Assembly (NCBI GenBank): GCA_030847615.1
Contig: JAUMIR010000011.1
Coordinates: 38,919,001 to 38,983,000 of the forward strand
DNA length: 64,000 nt
Origin: Gambelia wislizenii
Taxonomy: Eukaryota > Chordata > Lepidosauria > Squamata > Crotaphytidae
Reading direction: 5' to 3'
Every line of letters begins with the position of its first letter. The first letter of the stretch is position 1. The translations under genes were made by a program, and so were the position numbers. Shown piece by piece: positions 46,067 through 64,000 of the stretch. The notes under the pieces were generated by a model. That model did not search any database. It saw nothing but the letters and a program-made list of their open reading frames with translations, and was not told the DNA's origin.

Positions 46067-47035
46067 ATGCGTAACCCCTACTCAGGACAAGAGGCTACTG
46101 TTAGGACAGAATACAGAGAAATAGGGTGGTCTTCAATTGGCAAGGGGGTCAGGCAAGGCTGCATTTTATCACCCTCTCTGTTTAACTTGTACCCTGAACA
46201 TATCATATGTAAAGCAGGATTAGACTCGGAGGAAGGAGGCATGGAAATTGGAGAAAGGAACATCAATAATTTAAGATATGCAGATGACACCATACTATTA
46301 GCAGAAAATAGCACAGACTTGGAAGAAAGTGCAAAGGCGGGTTTACAGCTGAATACTAAGAAAACAAAAATAATGACCACAGACAATTTGCATAACTTTA
46401 AAGTAGACAATGAAGATGTTGAAATAATTCAAGATTTTCCATATTGTGCCTTAAATCATTAATGAGAATGGAGACCGCAGTCAGGAAACCAGAAAACTAG
46501 GACTTGGAAGGGCAGCTATGAGGGAACTAAACAAGATCCTGAAGTGTAAAGATATATCATTGAATGCTAAATTTAAGATTGTCCATGCCATTGTATTTCC
46601 CATTTCTATGTATGGTTGTGAAAGCTGGACTGTGAAGAAAGCTGATAGGGAAAGAGCCAAGTCCTTTGAGATGTGGTACTGGAGAAAAGAGCTACGAATA
46701 CCACGGACTGCCAAAAAGACTAATAAACAGGTCCTGGAGAAATCAAGTCTGAATTCTCCCTGGAAGCCAAGATGACTAAACTGAGCCTGTTGTACTTTTG
46801 CCATATCATGAGAAGACAGGACTCACTAGAAAAGACCATCATGCTTGGTAAGGTAGAAGAAGGCAGTAGGAAAAGAGGAAGACCCCATCCCAGCTGGAGA
46901 GACTCCGTCAAGGAAGCCACAGCCCTTAGTTTGCAAGAGCTGAGAGGGCTGTTGAGGAGAGGGTGCCTTTGACGTTTCTCATTCATATGGGCATGATAAG
47001 TCAAAGTTGATGGCAGTTACAAGAACAAAATGCTA
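46067..47035 (+). mobile_element. BovB/RTE-like LINE, 5'-truncated and frameshifted
   Basis: The reading frame at 46067-46462 contains GVRQGCILSPSLFNLYPE and NNLRYADDTILLAEN, the reverse transcriptase core with the catalytic YADD. After a frame break, 46518-46775 continues with PISMYGCESWTVKKADR, and the following frame has HIMRRQDSLEKTIMLGK and GRPHPSW. The 3' end (ataagtcaaagttgatggca) resembles the BovB tail shared with Sauria SINEs. The element is a dead copy; the family is inferred from remembered BovB-type proteins. Confidence 0.75.
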
Positions 47036-47449
47036 GTCTGGACACTGCTCTCGACAGGGGGCTGAGGAACCTTGCTGAGGTGTAGCCCCCTTCTCTGAGC
47101 ACCCAGATGAGATGGGAAGGAGCAGCCCTTTGCCCTCGGTCCTGGAGGAGATGGCAGCTCTCCCTCTCTCTGCAGAATGCCTGTTTTCCAGGAGCGAAAT
47201 AGTGGGAAGGTTGCAAAGGCAAAGGGGGGCTTGTGAGAGGAGAAGGCAACCCACGAGAAAGCTTCGCTCAGCCCAGCACAGCAGCGGTTATTTCCCACTG
47301 ACTGGGCCCACCCTGGGGCCGGTCAGAGTCCCCACCTGTTCTCTGTAAAGCAAACAGATTCCCAGGACGGCTGGCACAGCCTCTGCCAGGTCAGTGCCCC
47401 ACTGAGAACTTCCCTTGATAGGCCTTCTGAGAAAACAAACACACAGGGT

Positions 47450-47655
47450 GTATCCATGCTGTCCTGTTCTGGCACTTTGGTCCTGCTGTGGCCCCATCCT
47501 ACTATGGGATCCTGGGACTTGTTGTTTGGTGAGGGAATTATATTTCCTCAGTGTCCTCTCTAGAACTGCCAGCACCAGAGTTCTCTGGCAGGGAATCCCA
47601 ACTCCTGAACAAAACTCCAAATCCCTGGATTCCAGAGGACAGAGCCATGGGTCTG
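47450..47655. repeat. Second-family MITE-like fragment
   Basis: The core tgggatcctgggacttgttg and the inverted caaatccctggattcc flank a CAGAGTTCTCTGGCAG segment shared with the copies at 27775 and 53590. Confidence 0.45.
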
Positions 47656-48010
47656 CCCCACACCTTCACATAGGAGACGGGGCTTTCTCAGTGGTTGCTC
47701 CCAAACTGTGGAACTCCTTCCCTAGGGATGTGTCCTGGTGGCTCTCTGGCTGTGGACAAGGGAAAATGTCTCTGTTCCCACAGATTCTGAATAAATGACA
47801 GCAAGGACTTTTAGCAGTGTGCTTTTGAAAAAACCTTTTGCTTTTCAGTGGATTTGTCTTAAGTGGTTTTAATTCTATGGACAGTTTCTGTGTGTTTTCA
47901 CTTATGTCTTTCTAGATGCTTTCCACCTGTATCTGTTTCAATTTTTGTAAGCCACCCGGAGTCCCAGTTTGGGGGAAAGGCAGGATATAAAATAATTAAG
48001 AACAACAACA
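47640..48010 (+). mobile_element. L2-like LINE 3' end
   Basis: The plus-strand frame has GAFSVVAPKLWNSFPRDV, the usual L2/CR1-group motif near the end of ORF2. The tail has gtaagccacccggagtccca and aaggcaggatataaaataat. Confidence 0.65.
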
Positions 48011-48608
48011 AGGAGGAGGTGGGCTCAAAATGCTTTCAGTGCTCACTTTGAATACATGCACACACAGGGTGTAGTGAGTGCACCTGCCACCCTTGCTGGC
48101 TCCCTCTCAGTTTGGATCCCCAAAGACAGAGGGGCAACTCTGCCATGCACCACACCTGGGGGGACCGGTGGCTCCCCCGCCAGGGCCTGCAGTGGGTTGG
48201 GGGACTGGTGTGTTGATTGGCCATCTCCCAGGGAAAGGCCAGGGGTGGAGGACGTCCTGCAGCCGGCCATTATGCGCAGGGAACACTGGCAGTGCCGACC
48301 TGTCCATGCGCAAGAGCACAACCTGACCTCCTTTAGTACGGTTACAGGAGCCAATGCTTCGCCTTTCCAAAGAGACCGCCCTGTTAGTCTGTTACTAGCC
48401 CCTTCCTCAATAAGGGGGCATACCCTCCCCAGGAGCACCATGCTGCCGCCTAGTGGCTCCTTGCTCTCTATGACCCAAAGCATTTGTACACTTTCTGTGA
48501 CAGCATCATTTTCTGACCATTTTAAAAATGCATCATTTTAACTTTTGCATTTTTAAGGCCTAGTGCTATTGCACACTTAACAAACGATAGAGCACAAATA
48601 CCCTAAAG

Positions 48609-49010
48609 GCACCAAATCCTGTCTGGTCTTCGAAGCTAAGCAGGATCAGCCCTAGTTATAGGACTTGGATGGGAGACCACCAATGAATCCCTGGTGTTAT
48701 AGGTTCTATATCTTAGGGAGAAACTGGCAGAACCACCTCTGAGGTTCCTTGCCTAAGAAAGCCCTCTGAAATCATAGATTTTCCTTGGATTTTTTCCCGG
48801 CTGTGAGGCCGTGTTCTGGGATAGTTTCTTTCTGAAGATGCCAGCCACAGATGCAGATGAAACGTCAGAAAGAAACTATTCCAGAACACGGCCTCACAGC
48901 CCAGGAAAAAACCAAGTAAAATCTATGGATGCCAGCCATGAAAGCCTTTGACCCTCTGAAATCCTTGGGGTCACCATAATTCAACAGGTGACATGAAGGG
49001 ATATACACAC
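48609..49010 (+). repeat. 5S rRNA-headed SINE, split by a foldback insertion
   Basis: The head has gtcttcgaagctaagcagga and acttggatgggagaccac, matching the 5S A and C boxes. The body runs accacctctgaggttccttg to gccctctgaaatc, is interrupted at 48774, and resumes at 48952 with ccctctgaaatccttggggt and a caccataattcaacaggtga tail. Confidence 0.7.
48774..48951. mobile_element. Foldback element with 12-base target duplication
   Basis: Arms of about 62 bases (48774-48835 and 48865-48927) are near-perfect inverse copies around a 29-base loop. CCCTCTGAAATC occurs directly before (48762-48773) and after (48952-48963) the element, which marks it as an insertion into the SINE. Confidence 0.75.
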
Positions 49011-49714
49011 ACAAATATGTTTTCAGGCTTTTCTATGCACTGGCAAGTGAAAAAAACAAGGCTGTGGTTTGCCTTAAGGCAACACTTGCTTTGCAGTGGT
49101 GGTCTGGAACCTAACCAACCGGATTAGCAACATATGCCTGTATGCTCAATTGGGAGTGGGGGTCTTAAGCCAGGAGTGGGCAAAATGTGTGTGCTTTCTT
49201 TTCCTCCTTTTTCATGGGCTCAGAGGCATGGATCCAGGCACTTAGAGCAAAACAGGACCACCTAAAGCAATACTGTGGGTAGCTGTGAGAAATTGTGGGG
49301 TGGCGACAATTTTCTCTCTTTCAGGGCTGCATGGATTGCCAAGAAGGAAAGAGGCCAGAAGCCTATTTCTGGTTTTGAAAAATCAGTATTTAAAAAGTCA
49401 AGCAACACAGCTGTGACCTATTTAAAAGGTGAATGTCCACTTCTCAAAGCCCCTGAGAGAGGCAATTCATCTCCTCTTTCTTGCCAGAAAACAAATGCAG
49501 TCCAAGGAGTCTGTTGGGTTGGGGACTGCCAAGAGAGCCATGGGGCCATATGGGGCCCCAGGGTGACCCTTGGCCCACCTGAACTAAAGCCAGGTCCCAA
49601 GCGCTGAAACAGACCTGAGAAACAACCACTTCACCTCTGGCCACATTCAACAATTTGTAGAGTTTATTTTAGGGTGGGGAGGGGGGTACCAGGAAAGAAA
49701 CCCCATCTTTCCCC

Positions 49715-49910
49715 AACAGCATTCCTCATAGGTCTGCAGGCCATCTTGACCGCCTTCCTCTGGACCTATCCCAGCCTGCCCGCGTCCTCCTGAAATGATG
49801 GTGCCGGAGCTGGACTGGCTGGTGAGGTCTGACCAACCCTGAGCAGAGCCAGGCGCTCCATCGTCTCCCTGGATCTGGACCCTATAAAAGCGCTCTGCCT
49901 AAGCAAGGGG
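49715..49910 (-). mobile_element. CR1 fragment upstream of PHKA1
   Basis: The plus strand has cttcctctggacctatccc, ctggactggctggtgaggtc and tctccctggatctggaccct, the inverse of a CR1 coding end; heavily decayed. Confidence 0.5.
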
Positions 49911-50027
49911 AGCCTCCCAGGGGGGATGGCCTGCTCCGGAGGGTGGTGGACTCCCTGGAGGCAGCCGGAGCAGTTGAAGCGGAATCATAGCGCTACGACA
50001 GGGTTGTGTGATTGGGCGAGGGCTTCG

Positions 50028-50104
50028 GTGCTGGATTCCTGCACGGCATGATGGGGTTGGTCTAGAGGGCCTTTGCGGCCCCTTCCGACTCTAGGATTCT
50101 ATGA
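50028..50104 (+). mobile_element. CR1 3' tail abutting the PHKA1 CpG island
   Basis: ggattcctgcacggcatgat and ttccgactctaggattctat match the CR1 3' end. It ends right where the CpG island begins. Confidence 0.65.
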
Positions 50105-50441
50105 TGTCGGTTCCGCAAAGAGAGACCGGGGAGCTTTCTGGCCGGCAGGGGGCGCGCTCGACCGACCGGCCGGCCACCTTCTTCCCTCCCTCCCACCCCG
50201 GGCGGCGGGTCCTGGCAGGGCAACGGGCGGCCCGGGGGCTCCGGGGGGGGGCAGGAGGGGGCCGGGCGGGCCCCACTGGCCGGAGGGGAGGCGCTGGCTC
50301 GCTGGCTCGCTCGGAGGTCCCGCGGAAGGGATCGCTGGCCCGGCCTAGCCAAGGCAAGCCCACCCTTGGCGCCCTTTCGGTTGGGGGGCTGCCAGGACCC
50401 GGTCCGGGAGCGGGGGGCGGGGGGAGGCCGCTGGGGGTTAA

Positions 50442-62620
<12,179 letters not shown>

Positions 62621-64000
62621 GTGAGGAGCTGAGCAGAGGCCCACCAGGGTGGGGAAAGGGAGGAATCGGTTTAAAGGGGGGGAGCGGCATCATCATGTCT
62701 CTGCCTCGGACATACCCCCCCCACAGCAAAATATAACAGGTTGTGTGAAGGTATCACTCCAGACTTGCAGCCAAAGGTTTGGCAGGGTCATCTTGACCTC
62801 CCATTTCTCATCCTTCAGGCTCTTATTTATTCCCTTCTCATTTAAAGTGATTGCCAAGGAAAGTTAGCAATCCAGCAGAAATCTGCCCATTTTCTGTAAC
62901 AAGATGTTTAAGCACACAACTTGGGGAAATAGATGTGTGAAATGCTGCTAACAGCCCAGGCTGGCTTGCAATGTGGTAAGCTTTCTTTGAAAGCATTGAA
63001 TTGGTTCTGGAGCCTCCCTTCTGTCTGGTGGCTTTCCAGAACCTAGACAAGTGAGCGCTTGAGCTCCAAAAGCTAAATGCCTGCGTCCTCCCTGCCCCCC
63101 TCCCACTGATGCTGGGCCCATTGTGGTTTCCATGCTTTCATTACTGGCTTGGGCTATCCTTAAATCAGTAAATACAGCATGTAATCCTGTGGACGTAAAA
63201 TGCCATAAAACCAGTCAAACGGAATTCCTGCTTGTATACCAGTGGCCTGAACAAAGACATTCCTGGAATTAACCTGCCTTTCAGTTCTCTTTGTCCACCA
63301 CCCCAGCACCTCCAAATGCATTCAGTGTTGCCAAGTCAGATGTGTACTCAGCTGGGCAAATTTACCTGGTGGTGTCTGGGTTGATGTGGATGCTTTTGCT
63401 AATGATTTGACTGAAACAAAGTCTGAGTCGGGGTAGGCAAAGTGCAGGCTGTGGCCGTGTGTGGCCCATGGAGCCATTTTTGTTGGCCCCCAGGGGTAAA
63501 AAAATGCAAAATTTGCCCCCTTTTTTTGCTTCGATATGCACTCTAGTGGTTGTGGGGGGTTCATTTCCACCATATTTTGCCCCCCAGGCCATTTGTGGTG
63601 CAGGGGAGGTCTTTTCTGAAACAGGAAGTGACTTCTGCTCACTTTCTGTTGCTAAAAAGGGCTCTCTGGGCCTAAAATGGCCCAGGAAGGCCCTGAAATG
63701 TGGTGAAAATGTCCCCTTCTACTCTAGAGGGAGTGGGTGAAGCCCTCTGAGATCTCCTTTAGCCTTCCACAGTTGCCCACCCCTGGTCTGAGTGGGAGCA
63801 CCTGGCCTCCTTAACATTTGCTTCATATTATGTTTCATCTCAAATTGATCAAAATAGGCAACTTTAAAAACAAACAGAACACCAGGGTTTCCCTTTTGGT
63901 TCTGTACTTCTACAAAAATGTTTGGAATGTAATGTCAGCCAAAGTCTAAATACTAAGTTTGTTCAAAGTAGATCCATAGACATGGATTCTATAGGAAGGG
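62621..64000. other. PHKA1 intron 11, partial
   Basis: No exon or clear repeat was recognised up to the right edge; the stretch near 63430-63790 has the feel of an old interspersed repeat but I cannot name it. Confidence 0.45.

Larger units (their letters stand above)
47036..49714. other. Intergenic repeat-rich stretch between the LEAP2-like gene and PHKA1
   Basis: It contains a MITE-like fragment (47450-47655), an L2-like LINE end (47640-48010) and a 5S-headed SINE broken by a foldback element (48609-49010). The stretch 49020-49714 shows no gene I can support. Confidence 0.55.

Noticed and set aside
46067..46462. A host gene for a reverse-transcriptase-like protein
   Set aside because: Frame breaks, truncation and a BovB-like tail show a dead LINE.
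48609..48705. A functional 5S rRNA gene
   Set aside because: It has several changes from 5S, lacks the 5' part and the T-run terminator, and is fused to a SINE body; a SINE head explains it better.

Overview
This window is vertebrate nuclear DNA, most likely from a squamate reptile (a lizard or lizard-like genome; species not determinable from the sequence alone). The evidence is multi-exon genes with GT-AG introns, CpG-island promoters, and a repeat set typical of squamates: tRNA-type Sauria-like SINEs that share a 3' tail with a BovB/RTE LINE, 5S rRNA-headed SINEs, CR1 and L2-like LINE 3' ends, and many short palindromic MITE-like elements.

Layout. Positions 346-27264 (minus) hold the first six coding exons of SHROOM4, from the CpG-island first exon to the Pro-rich exon; the C-terminal exons lie left of the window. 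A repeat-rich intergenic block follows (27265-36892). BMP15 (plus, 36893-40606) is complete in two exons. A complete three-exon gene at 44241-45881 (plus) encodes a 109-residue preproprotein that ends in a 40-residue peptide with the exact cysteine spacing and N-terminal core of LEAP2. After another repeat-rich stretch, a CpG island at about 50110 marks the start of PHKA1 (plus), whose first 11 coding exons (379 residues) run to 62620; the gene continues right of the window.

How the genes relate. The genes do not form an operon or a single pathway: SHROOM4 is a cytoskeletal scaffold, BMP15 an oocyte growth factor, the LEAP2-like gene a secreted peptide hormone or antimicrobial precursor, and PHKA1 a regulatory subunit of muscle-type phosphorylase kinase. 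Their order is the most interesting aspect. SHROOM4-BMP15-LEAP2-like parallels the human 5q31 order SHROOM1-GDF9-UQCRQ-LEAP2, and BMP15 is the paralogue of GDF9. The simplest reading is an ancient duplicated block in which a second LEAP2 gene has survived next to BMP15. As far as I know, no LEAP2 gene sits next to BMP15 in human.

All exon boundaries were derived by hand from reading frame, splice signals and remembered human proteins. Every join in the four gene models keeps the reading frame, including a 62-base SHROOM4 exon and a GC-AG intron in PHKA1. Repeat family names rest on remembered consensus features and are less certain than the genes.
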